Source: Corynebacterium auriscanis
GTDB taxonomy: Bacteria > Actinomycetota > Actinomycetes > Mycobacteriales > Mycobacteriaceae
Reading direction: 5' to 3'
DNA length: 64,000 nucleotides
Assembly (NCBI RefSeq): GCF_030408435.1
Contig: NZ_CP047046.1
Coordinates: forward strand, 1-64,000
Below are positions 39,746-48,522 of the stretch, in pieces. Positions within the stretch are counted from its first letter, which is position 1, and every line of letters starts with the position of its first letter. The notes below the pieces were generated by a model. The model did not search any database. It worked only from the letters and a program-made list of their open reading frames with translations, and was not told the origin of the DNA. The position numbers and the translations under genes are program-made.

Positions 39746-40270
39746 GGGGCAAGTTCTAGTGATCGTGGAAACACCTGACTTCGTGTGAGGTGTTGTCTTG
39801 GAGTCTCGGTGGGATCCGGATTCTGTTGTGGTTGAACGTTTTTGTAGTTTGATGCAGGCAGGAAGCTCTGTTCGTGCTGCCGCTGTCAGCGTCGGGTTGC
39901 CTCATTCTGTGGCGTATCGGCTTGCCCGGCAGTTGGACGTGGAGGTTCGACGATATCGTGTTACGTCTTCGGAGGGGTCAGAGCGTATCAGCCAGTTGTG
40001 GGTTGCTGGTTGGGCGCTGATGGATATTGCTCGTCAATGCAAGGTCAACTCGAGCGTGGTCTATCGGATCGGTATTGAACTGGGCTTGTGGAAACGCAAC
40101 CCGCATGGACGACGAGCTGCCGCAACCACCAGACGCTGCGGGTACCTACAACTTAGAGTCAATGCGTCAGGGCGCAAGGATGCCGCATCGGTGTGTGGCA
40201 TCAACCAACGTGATGCTCTGGATATCGACAAAAATCTGATCAAACTGGGCAGACAGCGCGTAGCGTTTGA
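39746..40270 (+). pseudogene. Truncated IS30-family element (left end and transposase N-terminus)
   Basis: The coding part starts at TTG 39798 and gives about 150 residues with two helix-turn-helix-like segments (SVRAAAVSVGLPHSVAYRLA and a second one around RDALDIDK), then runs into sequence belonging to an opposite-strand IS3 remnant. The upstream 39746-39797 sequence (TTCTAGTGATCGTGGAAAC and the hairpin at 39770-39794) resembles the left end of the fuller IS30 element at 54839. The catalytic DDE domain is missing, so this is a remnant with no expected activity. Confidence 0.75.
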
Positions 40271-40790
40271 ACCCGATTGGCCCGCCACAGCTCAAAGAGC
40301 CGGTGCGCGGTGTAAGCCTCGTCCAGCTCGGCAGGGGTGGGCCCGAAACCACGGGCCTGGAAGCGGTAGAACGTTGCTGGTGAAATAGCGTATTCATGCT
40401 CGTTGAGCACGCGGCACATCCGCTCGATGGAATACAGGTGCCGGTGAGTGCGGAGGAAGTCCACGATCACTTCAGTGTGCGGTCGAGCTCCGCCTGGGCG
40501 AAAAAAGCTGAGGCCAGTTTCAAAATCTCGTTGGCTTCTTTGAGCCGGGCATTTTCTTTGCGCAGGGTGATAAGCTCCGCGTCTTTCTCGGCGTTGGATT
40601 GCTCGACGGCGACGCCCACCTTTTTCTCTTCTGCGCGTACCCAGTTGCGGATAGTGGATGTTTTGATGCCGATGACAGCTTCGACAGCGCGTAGTGCGGC
40701 TGCCTTGGATGAAGCGCCGTCAGCACGCTCCTCGAAATACAGGCGCACCGCCCGCTGCCGGGTCTCCTGGTCGTAGGGACTGATAGCCAT
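40270..40790 (-). pseudogene. Truncated IS3-family element: orfA and N-terminal piece of orfB
   Basis: The OrfA frame (40467-40790, 107 residues) has the IS3 helix-turn-helix and the leucine-zipper region (KENARLKEANEILKLASAFF). OrfB begins with GTG 40470, overlapping the orfA stop, and encodes about 65 residues (THRHLYSIERMCRVLNEHEY...) before homology stops near 40270, at the junction with the IS30 remnant. A TTTTTTC run near the end of orfA is the usual type of frameshift site for OrfAB fusion. Catalytic residues are missing. Confidence 0.85.
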
Positions 40791-41514
40791 GATGTTCCTC
40801 CTGCGTTACATCATGCCCTCTCACCAACCCAGGCCGGTTTAGAACGACCTACGCACTCCAAAACGCGAAGAGCCTGATACCGCTGCTTCCATATGAATTA
40901 TTGCCCTGCCAGTTTCAAACTACAGCCTTCGAAATTTATGAATGCATCATATTAGCTGTTCAGTGTCAGCTATAGCCCTAGCGCTGTCAGAAAATGGAAT
41001 ACTGGTCTATCCAAGGTTGCTCTGGTTACACCGTTATTCGCTTACACGGCCCCGACGCTAACAATGAACCTAATGAATGGGCAAGCCTAAAAGCAACAAA
41101 CGAACTACATTGTTTGCTGAGTAAGGATGACGAGTGGCAATACTTATAGGGATATGATCAAGTAATATTACAAAATTCATCCAGCGTCTACTCTTCGTGC
41201 CACTTCCGGTACTGACCTCATCAAACCCAGCATCGACCTAACAACAGGGGTGGAGTCCTTTGAACATCGCTGCCCCTTGTTCGTGAATTTTACGATCACT
41301 CCTTGGCCCATTAGCTCGAACTCACTCAGTCATTGCCGATCTTCTTAGCCGAAATCGCACCCAGCTGTTTAGTAATCCCCGGAGGTAGTGGCGGTTCTGT
41401 TACCTTAGTCAAGAAGTCATACTTAGCGAATAGGAGCTCCTGTCATTCGAGAAGCATTCGTTGGATAGGTGCCTCGCACGAACATTTTCGGGCAATACCC
41501 TAGTAGGAGGTTTG
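40791..41514. other. AT-rich accessory DNA without a recognised gene
   Basis: Over 700 bp with a clear fall in G+C relative to the core genome. Its first part should include the end of the IS3 element. I see no convincing ORF. A good Shine-Dalgarno, AGGAGG (41505-41510), at its end belongs to the next gene. Confidence 0.4.
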
Positions 41515-42524
41515 ATGCAAAGGTATAGTCACAACAACTTTACCCCTCACTCTAGGACAGCTGGCAGAATGCTATACAAAAATACTAAAATGCTTGTAAT
41601 TAGCGCAACTACTATCGCAGTAACTGTGGCCGGCGCTTCAGCAGATGCAGCAATTGCAGACCCAGGTACGCAACGAGCAATTGAAATGGTAGACAACGCC
41701 ACTTCAATTGCAAAGAATGCGCACGCTCCTGTAAAGCGCTCAGTATCCGACGCAGCGACCGCGATCACAGTTCAGCTACCGAATTCCTCCGAAGATCCCA
41801 CGCGTTTAACTGATAGTTCTTTTGGAACATTGTCAATATATGGTCAGCAAGGAGCTTTAAAGAAAGGAGATGGATTCGCTGTTGCGCAAGGAAAAAATAC
41901 TACAGTAATACAAAAAAGGGACACAATTCTGTCCAACTGGCCCAGATTATACATGATCAAAATGATGCGGGTGTAGTATTTTCCATGAATACCGATAAAC
42001 CATCGAAGCTAAGGAAGTTGCGTGATGGGTCGATTCATATTGTATCCAGCAGAGAAAACTTAGGAACGGTAGTTCGTGGAATTATAGATGAGCCTTGGGC
42101 CGTCGATGCTAAGGGGAAAATGCTCCCAACCACCTACTCCATTGATGGAAATAAAATCATACAGAGAATTGATACAAAAGGGGCATCTTACCCTATTGTG
42201 GCAGATCCTAAAGTGACTTGGGGTAGAGGTATGTATATTAACTTCTGGGGGCAGGAATTAAACGTTTTGGGAAGCGCCGCAGGTATTGCCCTTGGAATTC
42301 TTGGGGCAAGTGGCTGTGCTGCAGTAGGCGTAACTAAAAAGATTCCAAACCTACCTAAGGCCATAATTGGATTTCTTTGCAGCGTAGGTGGTAGTCAATT
42401 AGCGAAGGATATGATTAGGGCATCAATGCGTAACAACTCTTTTCGTGCCGGGCAGTGCTATCAAGTACGCTATCCATCAGATGGAAAACGATGGAATCCC
42501 GTTGGAAAAGAGAATTGCAATTAG
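41515..42524 (+). pseudogene. Secreted protein with a hydrophobic, Cys-containing C-terminal domain, split by a frameshift
   Basis: Two overlapping frames rebuild one protein of about 335 residues. Frame 1 (41515-41976) has AGGAGG upstream and a signal peptide (MLVISATTIAVTVAGASADA). Frame 2 is open through 42524 and reads back to the A6 run at 41912-41917, where a -1 shift joins TTVIQK to KGHNSVQLAQ. The middle contains PWAVDAKGKMLPTTY and YPIVADPKVTWG, the hallmark of a class of actinobacterial exported proteins. A short C-terminal module follows, with a hydrophobic Gly/Ala-rich stretch and four Cys. It could be a decayed gene or use programmed frameshifting. Function unknown; bacteriocin-like is an inference. 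Confidence 0.7.
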
Positions 42525-42540
42525 ATAGAATTAGTTCATC

Positions 42541-42717
42541 ATGAGTAGACTCCCTTTAATGACAAGGTTACTAGCCTCTGGAATTCTCATAACTTTCCTC
42601 ATTTTATTATATATCATTTGTAATTTGTCTGACCGGGTTTTCCTTTTTATATCAGTGGCCTTGTTTGCTGTATTCGAGATTGCGGTTCTTGTTTTCTACA
42701 ATCACAAAGACTGGTAA
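42541..42717 (+). CDS. 58-residue two-helix membrane protein (possible immunity partner)
   Basis: A short gene starting 16 nt after the stop of the secreted protein, in the same direction. The product is MSRLPLMTRLLASG followed by two hydrophobic stretches (about 13-26 and 30-50) and a hydrophilic end NHKDW. The codon bias is AT-rich like its neighbour. No strong ribosome binding site is seen, so translation may be coupled. A tiny membrane protein behind a secreted effector is the layout of bacteriocin immunity genes; that reading is inferred. Confidence 0.55.
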   Translation: MSRLPLMTRLLASGILITFLILLYIICNLSDRVFLFISVALFAVFEIAVLVFYNHKDW

Positions 42718-43600
42718 TCTTTAGATCGTTGTTCAATAATTGCAGCTTTAAGGTTTAACGAAACACTCTCCTCGGGAAAGTCCGGTTATAGTTATGCTTA
42801 TCATGCGTTGATGCGATTCTTGGTCATAGTCCCGCGTCATCACCGTAGAGTAGGAACAGGTGTGTGCCTGGAACACGCTAGTTTTTTGGACTGTCCAGTC
42901 TTCATCTTTCGTGTCGTTGGGTCTTCGTCGCCAACACTGTCGTCGGCGTCTCTTCCCACAATGGCGTTGTAGAGGTCAGCCATGACTCGTGAGGCGTGGA
43001 CGGAGGCTTTTTCTCTGAGGCAATGGTTTCTTCACTGGCTAGGTGGTCCAGGGTTTAGTGAAAGGCTATGGTGAGATTTGCTCCTTGTGTTTTTGCTTCA
43101 CCGGGCACCACACCCGATCAGAGGAATTCGCTGTATCCACCACCGCCGGTTGAGGCGCGGGCGACGTCTCGTTCAAATAGGTTAATATTTTCGGGGGTGA
43201 TTCCGATGCAGCGGAAGGGGTCTGACCAGAATCGTTGGGCGTGGGAGTTTTCCGTGGGGTTTTCTGGTGTCTTTTCACTCGTTGATGCGTGGTCGTCAGT
43301 GGGTGACGCTTTTGTTGAGTTCAGTGCGGATTGTGCCGGGCGGTGTACTCAATGCCTTCACTGTAGTGTATTTTGTATCAACAAAAATCGATTCACTTGA
43401 AGTGTGTTCGGGCTCATGTCTGGTAGTCCTTGTTTAACGCAACATTTGGAAGCAAATGCCCAGAGGGTGTTGCGTACTGGACAATAGTGTACGCTCACGT
43501 GAGTGGACTAGAGAGCTTAACGGAAAAGCGCATTATCGTCTGAGTCTCCCACAGTTCCCGTCGGCTGAACAGTGAAAGCCTATCATCATATACAACGTTG
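42718..43600. other. Accessory DNA without a recognised gene
   Basis: Scattered short frames on both strands. The minus frame around 43140-43320 (RFWSDPFRCIGITPENINLFERD) looks protein-like but has no start and is broken by stops, so a decayed gene is likely. Nothing can be named. Confidence 0.35.
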
Positions 43601-44310
43601 ACACCATCCGTCACCTATGGCCAGAATTGATACACGCGAACTGCGGTTTTCTGGCTGACGCGATAGCCTAGTTCAACGCCTGCAGCGGCGGCATTTCGGC
43701 GCGCATCGTATCTGACTAGACCCAGTCGGCGATTCTGCGGGAATACACACCCGTTACGAAAGCCGCTTAAACAAACCCGCAAGACGTGCGAAGACCTGTC
43801 ATGCCCGCACTCCATAGCCCGTTTGGCCCATTTACCCTAGCATCGCGTCGGTGTATCTGTTTAACGTACTCGATCAAACCAGCATCACAGATGGAGCGAG
43901 CGCTGATTCTGCGGGCTTTGGACTGGTGGTAACTGCCAGAGGTGACAAAACCCCCCTCGCGGTGAGCGTTTAGCGTCTGGCACCTGAACTCGACGGAGGA
44001 ACGATCGCGGTTGTCGTCGATGGAATGGATCATTGTCAGCGTTGGGGGTCGATGTGGTCGTTGCTAAAAAACTCAATCGGCTTTGGGCAACACGTTGGTG
44101 TCGCGCAGTTTCGGATTCTCCCGCCGTAGTCTGGCATTGTCTGCAAGAACGTCGTACTCGGCCTACTGGACGTATCCTTCACGACGAACCTGCCGAATTT
44201 CACTGATGGGCACTGTGCCACAACCTCCAAGTATCGGGCGACAACCTTGCATTGGCTTTGAAGAGAACACCCTTCCACCCCACTGCGATCCTCAAGCAAA
44301 CGGACCACAC
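43600..44310 (-). pseudogene. Decayed IS3-family relic
   Basis: The minus-strand frame at 43767-44033 reads SYHQSKARRISARSICDAGLIEY... and resembles the start of the IS3 OrfB transposase. Further upstream, the 44036-44130 region in a different frame gives ARLRRENPKLRDTN, like the OrfA leucine-zipper end. Several frameshifts and stops interrupt it. It is distinct from the IS3 fragment at 40270. The borders are approximate. Confidence 0.55.
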
Positions 44311-44391
44311 TGTCCTGCGCATCTTGATAAAACCTCTTCAGCGTGCCGTAGGTTCTCTTTTCTACTCAAGCAGAACAAAACCTAGGTTAGG

Positions 44392-45843
44392 TTACACAGT
44401 TTTGTAACCCGGTACCCAAGTGCGTGGTTTCTTCAGAGCGATCGCCAGGCCAGTGGCAATCGGTACTAACCCGACCACCACAAGGTATGTCAGCTCCGTT
44501 TCGGCGGAATAGAACGTGGACAAACTGCCGGCCAGGGAGGTGCCGATGGCCAAAGACAAGAAGAAGAGGGCGGAGAAACGGGTGGCGAATGCAGTAGGGG
44601 CGTGCGCAGCCGTGGCTGCCATGCCGATCGGGCCGATGAATAGCTCGCCTAGGCTCATCAGGAGGATGCACACTGCTAGAGCTAGAAACGGCACCGATGC
44701 GGAATGAGCAAAAGGTAGGAGGGATAGGATTCCGGCGCCGGCCAATGCCAGCCCGCCACCCATGAGGCGGTTGCGGCCGGGCATCGCACGTGTAGCCAGC
44801 ACGCCGGCGATGGGCAGCGTGAAAACCAAGATATAAAAGGGGTTGAGGGATTGGGTCCATGCGGCGGGGACTTCGAAGGATCCGATAGTGCGATCAAGGC
44901 GCTGGTCCGAATAGACTGCGAGCACGCCATAAGTCTGTGCTTGTAAAGCCCAATACATCGTTGAGGCCACGAAAAGCGGAATGAAACCGACAACACGGGT
45001 ACGTTCATCAGCGTTCACCTGCGACGAGGTAAGCATCACCACAAACAGTCCTACCGCCACGGTGACGGTCGCGATGAGCAGGCCAAAAGCCATGCGATTC
45101 GGGGTGATAACCCCGGTAGTGATAGACCAAATTCCAGCGGCGACAGCTACTGCGGCGAAGACGGAAACAAGGACTAACCGGCGCGGTGCTAGCGGATTGG
45201 CTGGCTGTGTCACCAGTGCTCGCCTCGCGCTATCCAAGTTCGATAGCATGCGTGAGCGCAGGGCGAGGTACATGGCGCAACCGATAGCCATGAGCAGAGC
45301 AGCCGCACCGAAACCGACATGATATCCGCGGGCCAATGCTAACCAGCCGGTTAGCATTGGCCCAAAGAGGGCACCAATGTTGATGCCCAGATAGAAGATC
45401 TGAAACGCGCCGTCCCTTGCGCCAGCTTTCGGGGGGAAAGCGGCTCCCAGGATGGTGATCGCTGCAGTCTTGAGCAACCCCGAACCCAAGGCCAGGGGCA
45501 ACAAACCTGCAAACAACCCGGGGAATCCCGGAATGAGGGATAACGATAGATGGCCCGCGATCAAAAGGCCCGCGCCCGTGAGCAGTGTGCGTTCTGCGCC
45601 GAGCACGCGGTCTGCGACCCAACCTCCCGCAAATGTAAACAGATACAGCAGCGCACCATACGCACCGACTAGTGCGGTGGCATGGGATTGTTCGAGTGCT
45701 AGACCCTGAGCTTGGTCGTAGAGGTAATAGGTAAGGATGGCTTGCATGCCATAGAAGCTGAAGCGCTCCCACATTTCCACACCCGCAATGGCGGGCAGGG
45801 CGGGTGGAACCGATTGAGTTGTACGGTGTTCAATTGTTGTCAT
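44392..45843 (-). CDS. POT-family proton-dependent di/tripeptide transporter
   Basis: A 483-residue major facilitator protein with 12-14 helices. The POT signature is clear: EMWERFSFYGMQAILTYYLY at the N-terminus and FQIFYLGINIGALFGPMLTG in the middle. It imports di- and tripeptides with protons. Divergent from bioA with only 45 bp between the starts, so the two may share control. It restores core-like G+C after the accessory patch. Confidence 0.9.
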   Translation of the reverse strand: MTTIEHRTTQSVPPALPAIAGVEMWERFSFYGMQAILTYYLYDQAQGLALEQSHATALVGAYGALLYLFTFAGGWVADRVLGAERTLLTGAGLLIAGHLSLSLIPGFPGLFAGLLPLALGSGLLKTAAITILGAAFPPKAGARDGAFQIFYLGINIGALFGPMLTGWLALARGYHVGFGAAALLMAIGCAMYLALRSRMLSNLDSARRALVTQPANPLAPRRLVLVSVFAAVAVAAGIWSITTGVITPNRMAFGLLIATVTVAVGLFVVMLTSSQVNADERTRVVGFIPLFVASTMYWALQAQTYGVLAVYSDQRLDRTIGSFEVPAAWTQSLNPFYILVFTLPIAGVLATRAMPGRNRLMGGGLALAGAGILSLLPFAHSASVPFLALAVCILLMSLGELFIGPIGMAATAAHAPTAFATRFSALFFLSLAIGTSLAGSLSTFYSAETELTYLVVVGLVPIATGLAIALKKPRTWVPGYKTV

Positions 45844-45888
45844 GAAAAGTCATTATGCATCACGACGGACTGTGCTACAGATGAATCC

Positions 45889-47130
45889 ATGAAGTTTTTG
45901 AACAGTGTTCAAGTCGGGGAGGTAGATGCCGCCCATATTTGGCATCCCTATGCCGCCCCCGGGTCGCCTGCCCTCCAAGTGGTGGGCACCGAAGGCGCGT
46001 ACCTACAGTTGGCCGATGGACGTCGGGTTATCGATGGCATGAGTTCTTGGTGGGCCGCCTGCCACGGGCATTCCCACCCACGGCTTGTCGCAGCGGCAAA
46101 AAAGCAGATTGATAACTTTAGCCATGTGATGTTCGGCGGGCTCACCCACGAGCCGGCCGCGCGACTGACAGCGAACCTCATGGACCTCACCAACCACCAG
46201 TTCGCACAGGTCTTTTACTCCGATTCCGGATCGGTTTCGGTGGAGGTTGCAGTGAAAATGGCACTGCAGTATTCCCGTGGTGTTGGTAAGCCCCAGCGCA
46301 CCAAGTTATTGACCTGGCGCTCGGGCTACCATGGCGATACCTTCGCAGCCATGAGTGTGTGCGACCCGGACGGCGGCATGCACTCGCTTTGGACGGGAAT
46401 CCTCGCCGAGCAGATCTTTGCACCGGCACCTCCCGTTGCAGGTGCGAGCCATGAAGAACACTCCACTTACCTGGCACAGATGGAACAACTCATCACCGAT
46501 GAGGTAGCGGCAATCATTATCGAACCGGGTATCCAAGGCGCCGGCGGTATGCGCTTTCACGACCTGGACTTAGTAGCCGGCGTGCGGCAGCTGTGCGACA
46601 AGCATGGGATCCTGCTGATCGCCGATGAAATCGCCACCGGGTTCGGCCGGGCAGGGGAACTGTTTATGACTCAAGCCGCGGGCGTGGTTCCCGACATCAT
46701 GTGCGTAGGAAAGGCCCTGACCGGCGGGTTTATGTCACTGGCCGCGACCCTTGCCACCGCGCGTGTGGCGGAGGGCATGCAACCGCGCGCGCTCATGCAT
46801 GGCCCTACGTTCATGGCCAATCCCCTAGCGTGTGCGGTTGCAGCCGAATCTACAGAAATGATTGCTGAGGGCACGTGGCGCACCCATGTCCCCCGTATCG
46901 AGGCCGGATTGCGGGCCGGGATTCCTCGTGCCCGGGTACGCGGAGCCATTGCCGTCCTAGAGATGGACCACGAGGTGGATATAGCCCGTACCACCACCGC
47001 CGCCCTAGAACACGGTGTGTGGCTGCGCCCATTTGGTCGGCTTATCTACACGATGCCGCCCTTTATCTGCACCGATGAGGAAATCGCGCGTATCTGCCGT
47101 GCGGTCGTCGCAGCAGGGGAGGCCGCATGA
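45889..47130 (+). CDS. bioA: Adenosylmethionine-8-amino-7-oxononanoate aminotransferase
   Basis: PLP enzyme of biotin synthesis that converts 7-keto-8-aminopelargonate to 7,8-diaminopelargonate using S-adenosylmethionine. 413 residues. Visible motifs are IWHPYAAPGS, DGMSSWWAACHGHSHP, IADEIATGFGR and the PLP lysine in GKALTGGFMS. The frame opens at 45712, but ATG 45889 starts the family region, and a TACAGAT -10-like box ends just before it, suggesting a leaderless mRNA. The palindrome at 45898-45912 lies in codons 4-8. Overlaps bioD by 4 nt. Confidence 0.96.
   Translation: MKFLNSVQVGEVDAAHIWHPYAAPGSPALQVVGTEGAYLQLADGRRVIDGMSSWWAACHGHSHPRLVAAAKKQIDNFSHVMFGGLTHEPAARLTANLMDLTNHQFAQVFYSDSGSVSVEVAVKMALQYSRGVGKPQRTKLLTWRSGYHGDTFAAMSVCDPDGGMHSLWTGILAEQIFAPAPPVAGASHEEHSTYLAQMEQLITDEVAAIIIEPGIQGAGGMRFHDLDLVAGVRQLCDKHGILLIADEIATGFGRAGELFMTQAAGVVPDIMCVGKALTGGFMSLAATLATARVAEGMQPRALMHGPTFMANPLACAVAAESTEMIAEGTWRTHVPRIEAGLRAGIPRARVRGAIAVLEMDHEVDIARTTTAALEHGVWLRPFGRLIYTMPPFICTDEEIARICRAVVAAGEAA
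45898..45912. promoter_or_regulatory. Palindromic operator candidate (BioQ-like) inside the bioA start
   Basis: TTGAACAGTGTTCAA is a perfect inverted repeat (TTGAAC/GTTCAA around AGT) in codons 4-8 of bioA. The corynebacterial TetR-type biotin regulator BioQ is known to bind TGAAC-N3-GTT(A/C)-type sites in bio promoters, which fits. Regulation of the divergent transporter is also possible. Confidence 0.55.
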
Positions 47131-47828
47131 TTTACTGCATTACCGGAACCAACACGGACGTGGGAAAAACCATCGCCACGGCGGCCCTAGCTGCGCATTA
47201 CACCGCTCAAGGCCTTCGCGTCACAGTGGCCAAACCAGTACAAACGGGTGAACCTCCCGGGCACGGCGATACCGCCACGGTCGCCCGCCTTACCGGTGTG
47301 CAGACCTGCGAGTTCGTGCGCTATCCAGAACCACTAGCCCCAAACCTTTCTGCACGGCACGCTGGGATTTCCCAACCGGACCGCGAGGAATTGGTGAACT
47401 GGATTCGGCATATAGAGGCCGACATCGTCCTCGTCGAAGGTGCCGGCGGTTTGCTGGTGCGCCTCGCGGATGATTTCACGCTGGCTGATGTCGCCGCTGA
47501 TCTAAGCGCACCGCTCATTGTGGTGACGAGTTTGGGTTTGGGCAGCCTCAACGCTGCGGAACTCACCGTGGAAGCTGCGCATTCCCGGGGCCTAAAGGTG
47601 GCGGGGCTCATCGGTGGATCGCTGCCGGCCACACCCGACCTCGCCACGCGCCTCAATATCCAGGAACTGCCACACATCACGGGCGTACCGCTGCTCGGGT
47701 GCATCCCGGCTGGTGCAGGAGCGCTGAATCAGGAGGAGTTCCGCTCCCACGAGTTCTTTAACCCTGCTGCACTGCCTCTACTAGCGCCTTCGCCAGCTTC
47801 TCCGAAGATTGTGGATTCTGACCGGTAA
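47127..47828 (+). CDS. bioD: Dethiobiotin synthetase
   Basis: Closes the ureido ring of dethiobiotin from diaminopelargonate, CO2 and ATP. 233 residues with the P-loop GTNTDVGKT at about 6-14, the KPVQTGE substrate loop and the EGAGGLLVRL motif. It follows bioA with an ATGA overlap. bioB and bioF are not in the window. Its 3' end overlaps the convergent DJ-1 gene by 71 nt. Confidence 0.96.
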   Translation: MIYCITGTNTDVGKTIATAALAAHYTAQGLRVTVAKPVQTGEPPGHGDTATVARLTGVQTCEFVRYPEPLAPNLSARHAGISQPDREELVNWIRHIEADIVLVEGAGGLLVRLADDFTLADVAADLSAPLIVVTSLGLGSLNAAELTVEAAHSRGLKVAGLIGGSLPATPDLATRLNIQELPHITGVPLLGCIPAGAGALNQEEFRSHEFFNPAALPLLAPSPASPKIVDSDR

Positions 47829-48468
47829 AGAGGTTGCCATCACGTACCAGCTTTGGACGGAATGGGAGGGCGGCCTTTTCGTACTTCAGGCCGGCTTCCT
47901 TCAAACGATCCTCCAGCAGCCATGGTGCCTTGGACTTATCCGTGACCATGCCTTCTTCGGTGTTAGACAGCGCGGTAATCAGCTTCCCCGCGAAGGGGGT
48001 CTGGCCGGTGGCGTCGTCAATAGTGGCCAAAAGTGCAGCCGGCGAGTGGCACAGCAAACCCAGCAGCTTGCCGGAGGCCAGGCGCTCGGTGAGGATTCCA
48101 CCGGAAATCTTGTCGTACGCCAAATCTTCCATGGGACCGTGGCCACCGGGGTAGAAGATAATGTCGTAGGAGGCAGCATCGACCTTGTGCAGGTCCTCTG
48201 AGTTGTTCAGCACGTGGGACATCTGCTGTACCTTGTCCGCCATTTTCTTGGCGGTGGTGGGCAACATGCCACCCTTTACGCTAATGCTGACGGGATCAAC
48301 CGTGGGGGCGACCGCGCCGGGAGTTGCGATGGTGACTTCGAACCCCGCATCGCGGAAAATGTCGTACGGCACCACCAATTCCTCAGCCCAAAATCCGGTG
48401 GGGTGGTGGCTACCGTCGTTCAACGTCCAGTGGTCGGCCGCGCTCACGGCCATTAAAACGGTGGTCAT
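47758..48468 (-). CDS. DJ-1/PfpI superfamily protein (Hsp31-like class)
   Basis: A 236-residue single-domain protein. The nucleophile elbow LLCHSPAALL carries the conserved Cys near residue 140, and YPGGHGPMEDL precedes it. Family members act as glyoxalase III-type enzymes, chaperones or deglycases; this one cannot be told apart by sequence. It converges on and overlaps bioD. A separate SbnA-like operon starts divergently 54 nt away. Confidence 0.85.
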   Translation of the reverse strand: MTTVLMAVSAADHWTLNDGSHHPTGFWAEELVVPYDIFRDAGFEVTIATPGAVAPTVDPVSISVKGGMLPTTAKKMADKVQQMSHVLNNSEDLHKVDAASYDIIFYPGGHGPMEDLAYDKISGGILTERLASGKLLGLLCHSPAALLATIDDATGQTPFAGKLITALSNTEEGMVTDKSKAPWLLEDRLKEAGLKYEKAALPFRPKLVRDGNLFTGQNPQSSEKLAKALVEAVQQG

Positions 48469-48508
48469 TATGGATTGCTCCTAAAAATCTAGTACCGGTA
48501 ATTCGGGA

Positions 48509-48514
48509 TAGTAT
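48509..48514 (+). promoter_or_regulatory. -10 box giving a leaderless transcript of the SbnA-like cassette
   Basis: TAGTAT ends 8 nt before ATG 48523, with no Shine-Dalgarno sequence. It is the only promoter-like element seen before the four-gene cassette. Confidence 0.6.
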
Positions 48515-48522
48515 GAATAATT

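Noticed and set aside
43068..43400. 110-residue plus-strand ORF in the accessory patch
   Set aside because: Composition unlike a protein and no ribosome binding site; the opposite strand looks more coding but is broken.
44378..44411. DtxR-like TAGGTTAGGTTAC and GGTTAC/GTAACC inverted repeat
   Set aside because: Lies at the 3' end of the peptide transporter, not in a promoter; probably chance or part of its transcript end.
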